DNA of 64,000 nt. It comes from Epichloe hybrida (Eukaryota > Ascomycota > Sordariomycetes > Hypocreales > Clavicipitaceae). The number at the start of each line of letters is the position of its first letter. Position 1 is the first letter of the stretch. The position numbers and the translations under genes were made by a program. Shown here one piece after another: positions 37,901 through 50,172 of this stretch. Below the pieces are notes generated by a model that made no database searches, had not been told where the DNA came from, and saw only the letters and a list, made by a program, of their open reading frames with translations. The stretch is from positions 930,001 to 994,000 of the forward strand of contig JAFEKR010000010.1 of NCBI GenBank assembly GCA_019022495.1. The letters are read 5' to 3'.

Positions 37901-39731
37901 GCGAAGAGCGAGGATGGACGGGGGTCGCCGCAGAGGCAGAGGAGTAAGGGATTCAATCCAGTACAAATTGCATTAACGTATGGAATTGCTGTTGCCGTTG
38001 CTGGTTCTGTAGATTGTTCTGATGCCAGAGGCGTGTGCGTCAAGCGTTGGTAGAGGAACAGCGACTGTCCGGACATATCAATCGATGGATGGATGGATGG
38101 ATGGATGGATGGATTTCATAGACTAATGTCGTCTGGAAGGCTGGCTATTGGGTTTTATTTTCCGTTCAGGAATTGCATTGTTAGGACGTTGACGGCAGCA
38201 TGGGTATAAGTTTAGGTGATTCGTTATTCATCCAGTTGCGCCATCGGTGCTTGTCGCTTTCCCTTAACCTGGCAGTGAAATTTATTCAGCGCCGCTCCTT
38301 TATAAAGGGAGTGCGGACCATGTTGGTTGCGGTTGTATTTGTGAAGTCGGAGATGTAGAATTTGGAGGCGTGGAGTTAGTTCAGACGTGACTGAGTACGG
38401 GGGTGCTAGGGCGTTTGCTGATGAAATTTACAGTTCTGTACGGAGCAGTTTAAGCGTCTTGTTTGCTTCCCTTGCTATTTTTTTTTTTTGGGGGGGGGAA
38501 TGGGGCAAAATCTGCAGTTGGTGCTTGTGGATGGACATGGACATGGGGCGCGAAGTGTGTTAGATTCTTGGGGGCAATGGGCCAACACTTCGGGACAAAT
38601 GCGTACGCGAGTAGTTACACAGCGCCAGCATTTTGAGTTGAGGGCCGGCGCCACAACATACGATGTTCATAAAAATCTCTTCCTCACGCCCGAGCAAGCC
38701 CGGACCGCAATGAAAAGAAAAAGAAAAAAAGTGCCTGTCAGACGTCCGTCAACACCCACCCCGCCCATGCGCCCAAAGGCAGACCACGAACGGGGTCGAG
38801 ATCATCAATAAAGCTTCCCGACCATGTTGCCATGGCCAAGAGGGAACATCTCTCTATACAACCACCGGCGCGAGCGCTAGTGTCGCCATCCTTGCGGACA
38901 GATCGAGAGGACCAAAGCTTTCACTCTGGGGTGTCGAGGATATACAATCATCAACCAGGGTGGATTCTGTGGCTCTTTTAGGGAACCAAGAGGAGGTCGA
39001 ATACTATAGAAATGATTCTTCTGAGGTGGGTGTTAGCGAGGGCTGCGAGTGGTGAAAGAGGCAGAGAGCAGTTGGGGGTAGGCGTACTGAAGTATTGTCG
39101 ACATGAAGAGAAAAGAAAAAAAGGATGAAAGGAAGGGTGGGAGGACGCTTTTTTATAGGAATTTGGCGCGCTGGGCGGTGAGGAGGGTGGGAGCAAGCGG
39201 CAGAAATCTTTTTCCAAGTTTGCAGCTGTGAGGCGGCTGGCGGCTACATGGGTTTCGGGGGTTTGGGTGGGGCAACTTTTGGTCCGTGTTTGTGTTGGAA
39301 GTGGGGCGGCGGAGCTGACCCTGGTCCAATAACAACGAATGACTGATTCCAGGAAAGCTTCAAAAAAGCTTTTGATTTGTCGTCTTCTGGCGTGGTCGCC
39401 AAAAAGAGGCTTCAGGGTTGGGACTGTCAGGAATCAAGACTTTCAATCAAAATGAATTCATTAGCTGATGATGATCTCTCTCAAAAGAAAATTCTGCAGA
39501 CCAGCAAGTCGAGAGGGGTTTTTTGTGGTGGGGTGGGTCAGGTGCTTCAGAGATGGGAACTTTTGACATGAAAAATCAAGGAAATCAAGGAACAAGGTGG
39601 GTTCGTGGGCGAGAAAGTTCAGATTGCTCCGAGGTGCGGACAAGTCCTCATCTCGGGAAGCACGAGGTGCGGAGAAATCCTCATCTCGGAAAATCTGGAA
39701 TGACTCGGGCAAGGTCATCGGAATTCGTATC
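37901..39731. other. Intergenic region VNX1 to LEA-like gene
   Basis: No gene is supported. It contains a GATG repeat (38084-38113), a T9G9 homopolymer junction near 38480 and, directly before the LEA-like ATG, an open frame (from about 39597) that reads like a broken copy of the protein's own repeat, see findings. Confidence 0.5.
38084..38113. repeat. GATG tetranucleotide repeat
   Basis: About seven uninterrupted GATG units in the VNX1 3' flank. Confidence 0.9.
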
Positions 39732-41298
39732 ATGGCTAATAACGGCAAGCAAGTAGGCGAGGTCACCGAGGGCGACCCAAATCGTCCCAAGGGCAGTCGC
39801 GTCGATGAAGACGGTGATGTTCTGGATCGTCGCGAAGACGTCATTGGAAACGCGAAGCCGTGGGATAAGCCTGAGGAGGTTGCCCAGGCGGAAGTTGACA
39901 TGTCCTCTCTCGCGGGAAAGCGAGTGAACAAGGGTGGCAACGTGGTGGATTCGAATGGACAGATTTTCGGACGTGTTGTCGAGGGCGACCCTAAATCCCT
40001 GGTCGGTCGAATGTGTGACAAGGAAGGAAACATCATGAGCGAGTCGGGCGAGAAAATCGGGAAAGCCGAGCTGGTCTCTGAATTCGAGCGCGAGGGCTCT
40101 CGTGAAGGTCCGTTTGCCGGACTCTCCGGCTGCACAATCTCCCAGGACGGCAAAGTGGTCACCCCCTCGGGTGAAGTAGTCGGAAGATTGACAACCGGTG
40201 ATACAAAGACATTGTACGGCCGCTCCGTTGACGAAGACGGGGACGTGGTCGACAAAAATGGCAACGTTGTCGGCAAAGCTGAACGATGGGAGGAACCCAA
40301 AGTCGAGAAGAAGAGAAGCCCCCTCGCCGGCCGCAAGGTGAACCGCGAGGGCAATGTCGTGGATGAGGACGGCAATGTAATTGCCAAGCTAGTCAGTGGT
40401 GATCTGAGTATCTGCGCCGGCAAAGAAATCGATGATGACGGCGACGTGGTCAATGCAACAAAGGGCAATGCCATCGGCCATGTCAGCCTTCTTGAAGACA
40501 TCCCCCCCGAGCCAACAGAGTCTTCCGAGGACAAGGAGAAGCGAGAGCAGCAAGCAAAGGACAAGGAACTGGCCGGTCAACTGGCCGCGTCTATTGAGCA
40601 ATCCCTCGACAAGATTCGACCCATCTTGAAGATGATCACCGACAAGGTCGACAAAGCGGAGAGCACACCAAGGGAGGAGCTTGACGAGGAGCAACTCGTC
40701 AAGGAGGTGAAGCCGCTCATCGAGGAAGGTAATAAGATCTTGACTGAGAGCAACGGCGTCATTCGCGGCATGGATCCCGATGGACGGATTCAGAGAAATG
40801 CCAAGCACAAGTCTGCTACAAAGGATGCCACTCCCGAGGAGCACCATCTTGCAGAGGTTCTCAAAGAGGTAGGCTCATCGTGTATAGGAGCTTTCGTGGT
40901 TCTATCGAGTCCACATGCTGACATGCCCACTAGCTCACAGGCAATGTCACGGAGACCATCGATAACGCCAGGCGCAAGATCGAGGGGATGCCGCAAGCGA
41001 AGAAGGAGCTGAACCCTTTGTGGGGTCTTCTCTCTGAGCCATTGGCCCAGATCATCGCTGCAGTTGGGCTCTTGCTCAATGGTGTTCTCGGCCTGGTGGG
41101 ACGTCTTGTGAGTGGCATGCTTGAGTACGTTGAAAATTGATGAAATATACTAACAGACTCACGTAGCTGAGTGGTCTTGGACTCGGCGGGCTTCTCGACA
41201 ATTTACTCGGAAGCCTGGGACTGAACAAGGTTCTCGATGGACTCGGCCTCGGAAGTGCTGTAGGGGCTTTGACGGGAAAGAAGGACAAGAATCAGTAA
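39732..41298 (+). CDS. LEA-like repeat protein (DUF3659 family)
   Basis: Three exons, 39732-40868, 40934-41107 and 41167-41298, give 480 residues. The first 270 residues consist of about six imperfect repeats of the pattern GKxVDEDGDVVDKNGNVIGKAE / EGDPKxLxG, for example GSRVDEDGDVLDRREDVIGNAK, GKRVNKGGNVVDSNGQIFG, GRSVDEDGDVVDKNGNVVGKAE. A helical, charged middle (EDKEKREQQAKDKELAGQLAASIEQSLDKIRPILKMI) and a hydrophobic Leu/Gly-rich C terminus (PLAQIIAAVGLLLNGVLGLVGRLLSGLGLGGLLDNLLGSLGL) follow. This is the fungal 'LEA domain protein' layout with DUF3659 repeats. A role in desiccation or stress protection, or membrane association through the tail, is inference. Full-length relatives are often longer; the frame upstream of the ATG hints at lost repeats. 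Confidence 0.82.
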
Positions 41299-42480
41299 AC
41301 TTGTGCATATTTGAAAATGGCCGTTGTACTCAGTTTGCTTATCGTCATGTAGTATCCAGATTGAGGAAATACTTACCAGGCTATATTAAAAAAAACGAAA
41401 AAAAAAGGTCTTTTCAGATGCGTCAGGACGCCACTGCGACCCTCGGTTGTGAATCTAGTACCTCCTAGATAATGTATTTACACAGTTTTAATTAATCAGT
41501 ACTCTAACTACCGCAAAGCATTCCTCCGTCTTTCACAAGATCAAGGCACCCTCTTGACAGATAATTACGCACATCATGTGATCATCTGTAGATTGTAGAA
41601 AATTTCAACAGGTCATTGAGATGAATAGAACCTTAATCCAAAAACTCTCACAGACATGACGATGACAGTGGAAAAGAAAAAGAGACGTCTTTGGTATTTC
41701 CTTTGACAGCCCACTATTGACGGCACTCCTAGCTCTCTCTCTATACGCTCATGTCAAAGCTGGGCCCTCACAAGTCGCAACCCGGCACTGCCAAGGTTTT
41801 CTCCAAAATTGCCGTCTTGAAACGGCACATTCGCATCACCAATGCAATGGCTAGTCTCTCGCATCTGAGTCGGCGTCCTGAACCTTGATGCTAGCTCTGC
41901 AGGTCACCAAAGGCGTCAAAGAAGTGTCTCTTCGTCCCGTCGCTTCATAGCAATGGTAGACTCCGGATTGTGGCGGGTCTGTGAGTCTGGAGTAAGCGGT
42001 TTGCATGTTCACGGCAAGTGCAACAACCAATTGTAAAAAAAAAATCCAATCCAACACCTTCAGACCAAACATGAGATGAGCCCACAAGCTAGCAGCTCTC
42101 TACTCTCTCATGTCGTTCGAGCATTTCGAGTTTTCGACGGTCTGCCAGGGCCCACAAATAATTCTTCTCTGCTCCTCCCCTCCGGCGTGACTCTGTCATT
42201 CGGTGGCAGGGGCAGGTGGCTCCTTCCTTCCTCTGCACTAAACGCAGTGCCTGGTGCAAAAAAAAAAAATACCACTTGTTGCCGTGACATCATTTGCTCG
42301 CCTGTGGCAGCATCGCATCGTGCCGTCAGGACAAGACGACACGACACTGGTGAACAGAGACAGCCAAGTCACAGTCACCGCCCAAGATATATAAATGCGG
42401 CCAGCCATCATTCATTCCAACGTCTACTGGTTTCTGGCGTAAGGCAATCCCTGGTCTTCAACTCGGACAGCTCCATCGCC
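41299..42480. other. Intergenic region with the LTN1 promoter
   Basis: AT-richer 3' flank of the LEA-like gene, then the LTN1 promoter. No gene is seen. Confidence 0.5.
42388..42395 (+). promoter_or_regulatory. Candidate TATA box of LTN1
   Basis: TATATAAA, a perfect TATA match, lies 86 bp upstream of the ATG at 42481. Position is plausible for a short leader. Confidence 0.5.
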
Positions 42481-45400
42481 ATGAAGCGCGGGCAGCGGGG
42501 TTTCCCATCTGCGCCTGGTGGTGGTTTCGGTTTCAGCAGCGCCGCATCTGCCGGGTCACTGTCTTACCTCGCCGAACCACCGTCCTTTGCGGTCATCTCA
42601 GATCCCAATGTCGTAGTGTCATTGAAAAACGTCCTGAAAAAGGATAGCACGACCAAGGCCAAGGGACTGGAGGACCTCATTCAATATGCGCAAACACATC
42701 CATTCGAACAGGATGGTGGGGTGGAAGAGGCCCTCCTTGACATCTGGGTAGGTTTGGAGGTTTCCCTTGCCGTCACGTTGACAACTCAATAGCACAGCAA
42801 AAACATATCAACTAATGTCTCATGGCTATTGATAGACACAAGTCTATGCTCGCATCTCCATAGACAACTCAAGACGGGTGCGAGAGCTGTCGCACGCACT
42901 ACAATCGGAGCTGCTACGATCTGCACGAAAGCGCATGGAGCGCCATGTCCCAAAGGTCGTTGGCCCTTGGCTTGCTGGACTGTACGATCGCGATAGGGTT
43001 GTTGCAAGAGCTGCTCGTGATGGGATATCATCATTTCTAACGACCCCCGAAAAGCTGACGGCATTTTGGGTCAAGTGCCAGCCTCAGATCTTGGACTTTG
43101 CCTGTGAAGCTATCCGAGAGACGCAGGACACATTGAGCGATGAGCGATCCACTACTTCCGAGGACGCTGAGGCCAAGTACTATCGGGTGGTCACCTCGAG
43201 TCTGTCCCTTGTCATGGGTCTACTTCAAAGAGTCGACGATGAAGGTCTCAAAAAGGTCATCGACAAGTACGACGAGTATTTCAACGAGGAGATAGTGTGG
43301 AAGACCATTACCCTCAAGGACTCGACCGTTAGGAAAACAGTGTGTCAATTGCTATTCATATGCCTGGATCGCAAACTGCCCTACGCAACATCGACCAAAG
43401 TGATGCAGGCTTTTGTCACCGGCGGCCTCAAGTCCAGCCAGGCAGGATCTGCACTAGAATACGTCAGAGCCTTGACGAAACTTACTCAGCAAAATGCTTC
43501 GTTTTGGTCCTCAGCCTCAAATGAAAAGAAGTCGCCTGTCACACGCCTTCAATCTTTTATTTCTAAAGGCTCGCAAGGAAGCCCGCCCAAATTTTGGGAA
43601 GCCCTTGATCAACTACTCGCCCTCATCCCTGCTGACACGCTTGGTCTCGATATGGCTTCAAATCTGCTTATTTCCGTCAAGGCAGGAATCACAAACCGGG
43701 AAGAACCTCGAACAAGCACATCGTACTCGTGGAAATGTTTCATAGACGTTGCCAAAAGGTCCATGAGTCAACTGCCTAATGACGCTAAACTTGTTTTTGC
43801 TCAGGAACACTTGTTTCCACTTCTGGAACAGTTTCTTTTCTCAACATCCGAGACAAGCACCATCCCCACAGGCCCGAATGCCATGTCTATCTTTGTTGAA
43901 GCGCACTTGGCAGCCATCCAATCTTCTTCCGAAGTTGTCCAAGCGTCGGCCGAAGAATGGAACCGCCTCAGCACTATGTTATGCACCAATATCTCTGGGT
44001 CTCTTCCCGAAGTCTCCAAGGATTACAAATCATCTCAGTCGAAGATTGCTGAACAAGGTCGACGTTGGTTTGCGCTTGTCGGCCAGATATTTCCAGGAGT
44101 GGAGGAAAACGGCAGCTCAAGTCTACCGGATCAAACATCTAGCCCCTCCGCCAGGATTATTTCTCAATGCGTTTCACTTCTCGAAAGCCGTAACATGAAG
44201 CCCTTTGGTGCTGCCCAAATAGTAGAATACGCGCTGAGCACGTCGCGGCATTTGTTCAACGGCGACAACGGAAAGCGCCTTGCCATATTCCTGCGGACTG
44301 CAGCTGAAGATGGGATTGATAAGGTTGCGACATCTGCCTCTGCGAATGCTTTGCTGTCGTGCCTTGGCATTTTTGGCGCAATCAATGATGGTGATGTGGG
44401 GTATCAAGAGATATGGCGTCTGTGGATGAAAGAGTCTCTTCAGCTCGCTGATCAGCACACTCGAAACTCGATGCTCACAGGCTTATTATCGCAAGAAAAT
44501 GCTGCCTTTCTGTCAAGGGAGAGCCAAGAGCTACAGGAAACCTTATATTCACAGTCTCTGGCCATCTTGGATTCGCAGTCTGAGGCATGGGACATGTTGG
44601 AGACGGCCGTTATTCATCAGACAATGTCGGAAGAAATGTGCCACAGGCTTGGCGTCGAACTAGTCGACCGGCTTTCCAAGTCTACTGAACGGCCAGATCC
44701 TGTTCTGCGAATGATTGAGATGCTAGCACGATCAAAGCCTACGATATTCAGCCAAGGCCCACTGCACACAGAACTTGTAGCGCAGCTCCTCTCTTCATCT
44801 GAAATAGAAGATGTCTCCACCTCGTCCAAAGCTGCGGCAATCCTTTCAATTCTCAACGCTGAAAGTCGAGGCAAACTCCCTGTGGTGGAAATAGTCCAAG
44901 CCAGCCTGGAGCGCGCAAGTGCCCAGTCACTCGGGTGAGTCAGAGCATCGTTCAAAAGAATATGAAGCATGCCTTCAAAAATGGCTCACATTTCTCATCT
45001 GCAGTATACCGACACTGGTTTCCCAAGCAAAGTCAGCCATCAAGTCCGGCGTTGCGTCTTGGGAGGAAATTCTTCCAAACACCAATGTATGGATGAGTCA
45101 ACTGGCTGCATTCCTTGATTCGCCCATCAATCCAGTCTTGTCAATCACGAGTAATATCGGAGGGGCTGTCTTAATCCCTCGCGCGGTTCGTCATAATGAT
45201 ACTGTAGCGTCAATAGCCCGGGACCGCGATGGTCGATCTGTTCCATTGAGGATGGCCATGTACACCAGCGAGTTGCTGGGCCAAGATGTGGAAAGCCTCC
45301 AACTACCTCTCCAATTCCAGATCGAGGTCCTCTTTCTTCAATGCCTGATTATACAGCTTGCATCTGACCAAATGGTCTCGATGACGAAGCAAGGCCTATG

Positions 45401-47556
45401 GCTGACTCTCGATGACGAAGCAGCTCTAGCCGAGGCTGAAGAGATAATCATGGCGTCAAGAAGCTTGCTGAAGAAATTCATTGTCAAAGCCGAGGACTGG
45501 GCTTCCCCAGAAGAGAGCGCCGACAGCCCTTCATCAATTATCTGGGGGCTGCTAGAGCTGACCATGAAAGAATCCCGCGAAATGTCTCCCCGGGGCGCAT
45601 ACAGTGCTAGGGTCCTCAGCGAACTGTTGCAATCGCTAATTGAAACCCATGGCGTGCCAAGCACGGTAGAAGAAAAGTATCTGAAGTTGGAAAACCTCAA
45701 AGCAAAACCAGACACGGCTTTGGTGGCCTCGGGTCTTGTCAGCGGGCTCGGAGACGCCGTACAGTCTTCAAAGGCGCTGAGCAATTTCTGCAACAGACTT
45801 GTCAGTGAAGTGGCAGCGATGTCACCGGAAGATGAAAGGGCAGAGTTGACATTGGTTCTTGTTGCCCTCACGGCCCAAGTCTACGAGACTGGCGACCTAC
45901 CTGTGACCAACAACAGAATTGTCTTTGCTGTCAGACAAATCACTTCCTGGCTAGGCGATTCATCCAGCTTCCACTTCAGCTTTAGCGCGACAATCTGTCG
46001 TGCTCTCGACGTTCTTCTGCCTTGTATGACGGAGGTTTATGGATCGTACTGGGAGACTGCTCTTCAATTCTGCAGTGAACTATGGACGCGCGCTGCCAGT
46101 GTGGACCTCAACCAGGCGCTTCCCTTTGTCCATGCATCAATCAAATTGGTCAGAGCATTGGAATCAATTGCTGAACCGAATGACGACCTCGCTGATGCGC
46201 TCAGAGATTTTTCGGCAACCAAGTCCAAGGGTTTGATAGAGCTACTCAGAATCGATCGACCCGCATACTCGCAGTCGCTGGAGATTGTCGACGGCATGCT
46301 GTGTCGCGAAATAGATAAGATTGCCATCAGTCGTATTCCCGAGCCAGAGGAGCTGTTTGGGTTGATCTCTTCCGAGTCTCGGCATATCCAGACCGCTGCA
46401 TTTAACCTTTTACACAAGAAATTACCCGCAGATCAGCAGCAGAAGTCGATTGATGCGCTCCTGGACAAGACCGGTATGTACTAATCATGAGCGAGCGAGC
46501 TCGGAGATAATGACTAATGAGAAGCGAACAGATGCACTCCTTCCTGATGAATTACTTTCACTATTTCTCGACCCCCCAAGTCTGGATAGCTTTTCCGACG
46601 AAGCACTCTCTGCGTTTCCCTCATCGATCCGCGGCTACCTGTTGTCTTGGAAACTGGTATTCGACGCCTATGGTTCATCTCAATACAAGATCAGAGATGA
46701 CTACACCCAGCATTTGAAGACGGAGAAGCTCGTGGCCCCCTTGTTGAATTTCATGTTTGATGTTCTCGGTCACTCAGTCGGTCAACCGCTGAACCTGGAC
46801 AAAGAGAACATTGGGCTTGAACAGATTTGCGAATACGATGTCAAGCTAGCGGAGTCCGAGACTGGAGAACAAAGCTTGCATTGGCTTCTCGTGCATCTGT
46901 ACTACTTGACGCTCAAGTTCATCCCGGGCTTGTTCAGAGCCTGGTATATCGATTGCAAATCTAAGCAGACCAAGATTGCCGTGGAGTCTTGGACCACCAA
47001 ATATTTCTCTCCCGTCATTGTGAGAGAGACTCTTGACAGCGTTGAAGCATGGGTCGCCGAACAGCAACCTGCATCAGGGGGTGAGAAAGAGCTCTTGGTC
47101 AAGGTATCAAAGGCAGCCAGAGAGGTGACAGCAGGGTATGAAGTGGACGAATCTCAAGCAGCCATTGTCATCAAAGTCCCCGCCAGTTATCCCATCGACG
47201 GCGTCACCGTGTCCAGCCTGAACCGCGTGGCTGTCAATGAACGGAAATGGCAGAGCTGGATCATGACGACGCAAGGCGCCATTACACTTGCCAATGGAAG
47301 CATCATTGACGGGCTGCAGGTCTTCAAGCGAAATATCATGGCTGCGCTCCAGGGACAAAGCGAATGCGCCATTTGCTACAGCATGATCTCGGAGGACAAG
47401 CGCATGCCGGACAAGAAGTGCACCACCTGCAATAACCTTTTCCACAGAAGTTGTCTGTACAAATGGTTCCAAACCAGCAATCAGAATTCTTGCCCATTGT
47501 GCAGAAACCCGATTGATTATCTGGGGGCAGATACGGCAAGGAGACGACAGCAATGA
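42481..47556 (+). CDS. LTN1: E3 ubiquitin ligase listerin (Ltn1/Rkr1)
   Basis: Four exons, 42481-42747, 42836-44934, 45005-46473 and 46532-47556, give 1619 residues, normal for fungal Ltn1. The N terminus (KRGQRGFPSAPGGGFGFSSAASAGSLSYLAEPP... KKDSTTKAKGLEDLIQYAQTHP) is the conserved listerin NTD that docks on the 60S subunit next to nascent-chain-jammed tRNA. A long HEAT/ARM-like helical solenoid follows. The C terminus carries an RWD-like region and a RING-CH zinc finger: CAICYSMISEDKRMPDKKCTTCNNLFHRSCLYKWFQ...CPLCRNP, with all eight ligands. It ubiquitinates stalled nascent chains in ribosome-associated quality control with Rqc1, Rqc2 and Cdc48. All introns are canonical (GTAGGT, GTGAGT, GTATGT). 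Confidence 0.96.
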
Positions 47557-47782
47557 GCCACGAGGGGGGGGGGGAATGGGCGTCATGAAGCACAAAACGT
47601 CTTACCTTGTATGGTAGAAATTTTTATTTAGAAGGGGGGTATTTAGAAGGGGGGTAGGTTCAGGCACATTTACATTTTGAAATTTTTTTATATTTTGGGA
47701 AGTAGACCAAAACCAGCATGTAGTCTATCAAGTTGCTCAAAGGGTCTAGTGCCAAAATTTAAAAATTTAAAAATTGGCGTTA
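47557..47782. other. Short convergent intergenic spacer
   Basis: AT-rich spacer between the LTN1 and kinase 3' ends. It contains a direct repeat of about 15 bp (ATTTAGAAGGGGGGT, 47626-47655) and AATTT-rich sequence (47755-47775) likely used for 3' processing of both genes. Confidence 0.5.
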
Positions 47783-49230
47783 CTAGTCACGATTCGTGAA
47801 GCATCCATGATTCAATGCCTGCGGAGACGTCAGTCATGCAAACTCACACACGCATACACGCGCTCATTCACTTACTTCTTCAGCAGTCATCCTGTCGCCC
47901 GACTCGAAACACACCAGTTTTGCCACGAGGTCCCGAAACTCGGCATGCGCATCTGGCAATATCTCATCCCAGGTCCGCCGGGGGAAAACGGTCCACAACT
48001 CAAAGGGGGAAACTTTGAAGGCCTTGGCTTCGGGCCATGTCTCCTCGGTCGGCGTGCCAAGGGTCTTGATGATGCTCAATATCAAGCCTAGCTGGTTCCC
48101 GTCTTCGTGCGCGGGTCTCGACGCAAACGGCGGTTTGGGCGGGCTTGTGATGGACTCGGCGAGCATCACGCCCGTCGCCCACATGTCCACGGGTGCACCG
48201 TAGGCCTTGTTCGCAAAGAGGACTTCCGGGGCGCGGTATGCCCCCGTGCCGATGTCTAGGATCTTGCTGGAGCTCGGTTCCGTGCATGCCGACAGGCGGG
48301 GATGCCATGCTGTGCCGAAGTCGGAGAGGTAGGCTGGTCCGGAGGGCGACTCGAGCAGGACGGCGGAGGGCTTGACGTCGCGATGGAGCATTCCGCGCCC
48401 GTGGATGAATGCCAGGGCGTTGAGGACATCTGCGAAGATGGACGCCACGTGGGCCGCGGGGAGAGCGGATGCGGTTCGGGACAGGACCGCGTGCAGAGTG
48501 AGGGGGAGGTAGGGAAACACGAGGACGAAGCGAGATTCCTGGTCCCGGAACGTGGTGATGAGACGGACGATGCGTTCGGGCGGGGGCTGCAGTTTGTGCA
48601 GCTCGGTGAGGATGGAGGCTTCGCGCTGGGGATTGTGAGGCTCGAGGTTGCCATGGGCGGTGATGATGACCTTGAGCGCGTGCGAGGTTGAGGCTGAGCG
48701 GAATACTTCCGAGGTGACGCCTTGTGCTACGGGCTCGCAGTCGGGGTACGAGCCGATGGTGATGCCCGCTTGACTGGTGTCTGGGCGTTCTCGCGCAACG
48801 GGCGGGCGTGGCGTGGCCCGAGAGGCTGCCTGGCGAAGGGCCGCGTCATATTCATCCTACAGTTTCCGTTTCCTTCCGCGTTACTCATCAAGTCATGATG
48901 GCGTCGTGGGCGACGTGGGCGACGTCGCCGACTTGGACAAGGTAAAGTGGCTGGCTGGCTGGCTACCTACCCTCGACGACGAGTTTTGGAAAGCCTCTTG
49001 CTCGATGGAAATGGCGTCGTCGCGCTTATCCTCTGGGAGGGACGCCTGGCTGCATGGGATGGGATGGATGAGCCCAGGTGAAAGCAGGTGGAAGCAAGGT
49101 GGAAGCAGGTGGAATGCGCGGGGATTATTTTGCTTTCTGGCGGGGCGTATTGGCGAGATTCGGCTTACAGATCTTGGACGACCGTGTATCTATCGAGTGT
49201 GGAGAGGGATGCTCTCCATGCTGAGGCCAT
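47783..49230 (-). CDS. CAK/Csk1-like protein kinase (atypical)
   Basis: Four exons, 49169-49230, 48971-49049, 47876-48856 and 47783-47818, give 385 residues. Junctions: GTAAGC/ATGCAG, GTAGGT/CTGTAG, GTAAGT/CCGCAG, all in phase. The start MASAWRASLSTLDRYTVVQDLQASLPEDKR leads into a kinase domain with a degenerate Gly loop (AQGVTSEVFR), the ATP Lys109 (HALKVI), HRDVKPSAVLL (Asp207), DFG (Asp226), TGAYRAPEVLF and a CMGC-type C lobe (DMWATGVMLAESIT, GLILSIIKTLGTPTEETWPEAK), ending at AEEALNHGCF. The CDK-like C lobe and the GTPTEETWP motif point to the CAK/Csk1 branch that activates cyclin-dependent kinases; that role is inference. The metal-binding Asn of HRDxKPxN is Ala212 here. The gene converges on LTN1. 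Confidence 0.8.
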
Positions 49231-49423
49231 GGCTCAAGGCTCAAGCCCGTGATGGCAACTGAGGTGATGCCGAGCGAACGGAGTAGAGAGCGGTAGCGGT
49301 GTCTTGAGTGTTTTTTTTTTTTTTTTTTTGAGTGTTTTGTGTTGGCTGGGTTGGTGGACCATTGTTCAGAAATTCTGCACTACATATGATTTATTAGTTG
49401 CATGATCAGGTCAGGTCCCCACC

Positions 49424-49443
49424 GTATGTACATATGTACATAC
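49424..49443. repeat. 20-bp perfect palindrome
   Basis: GTATGTACAT followed directly by its reverse complement ATGTACATAC, running into two overlapping TACGGAGTA motifs (49441-49456). It can form a cruciform or bind a symmetric dimer. Confidence 0.85.
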
Positions 49444-49474
49444 GGAGTACGGAGTACTGGTCTTTAGGGGATGA

Positions 49475-49504
49475 TGCATCAGGCTGCATCAGGCTGCATC
49501 AGGC
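49475..49504. repeat. 10-bp tandem repeat (TGCATCAGGC)x3
   Basis: Three perfect units, intergenic. Confidence 0.9.
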
Positions 49505-50172
49505 ATAAAGCAAGCTAAGCTTAAGCTCGGGCTCCACCTTGACAGTCGCACATGTCGTACTTGGCTCCTGTTATTGACCAGGATGACTCGGAGCTGCCGT
49601 GGCAATCATCTCTTGACAGTTCGACTACTCCGTAGTTCAGTCATCAATGGCGGCTGGATCGTGGGGCCATCAGTGATGGTGACGAAAACGGCTCGAGTCA
49701 AGGTGAAGAAACCGGCTTTGCGATGCATCACGGATCATGGACGGCGGCGGTTGATGTCTCAGACGTCTCAGACCACCTGCGGACTACTCAGTAGTACTCA
49801 GCGGTACTCAGTAGTTCTCAGTGAGTCAGTAGTACTCAGCAGTTGGCTTGTCTGCCTGCCAGCTGCCAAACTACTGCACTGTCACTGTATCCATCCACCG
49901 TCCGCCATCCGCCATCCGCCCAGCCACATCCCGTTCATCCGTCCTCCATCTCCATCTCCATCTCCATCCCATCTTCATTTCCTCCTCCGTTGCCTCGCTG
50001 TGATCACCATGGTCACCATCGCCGTGTGTCGCCGCTATTGACCAGCAAACAAATTCCATTCTCCTGCCTACGCATCGCCATGCACTCTCTCTTCTAATCG
50101 CCCAGCATTGCTTTATTTCAGCATCTGTAATCATCTCCCCTCCCCGCCGCTCCTCGAGCCCGCTTGCCCGCC

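Larger units (their letters stand above)
49231..50172. other. Divergent intergenic region kinase / SYP1
   Basis: Promoters of both genes. It holds a 20-bp perfect palindrome plus two TACGGAGTA motifs (49424-49456), a 10-bp repeat (49475-49504), another TACTCCGTA (49626-49634) and a cluster of ACTCAG(T/C) units (about 49783-49845). CCATCT repeats (about 49945-49970) lie in the SYP1 leader. No gene is seen. Confidence 0.5.

Noticed and set aside
39461..40564. 367-residue minus-strand frame rich in Ser/Pro/Leu
   Set aside because: Antisense shadow of the repeats in the LEA-like gene; repetitiveness of the sense strand keeps it open.
49783..49845. Clustered ACTCAG units considered as a CRISPR-like array
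   Set aside because: Units are 6-10 bp with irregular spacing and no uniform spacers, in a eukaryotic promoter region.
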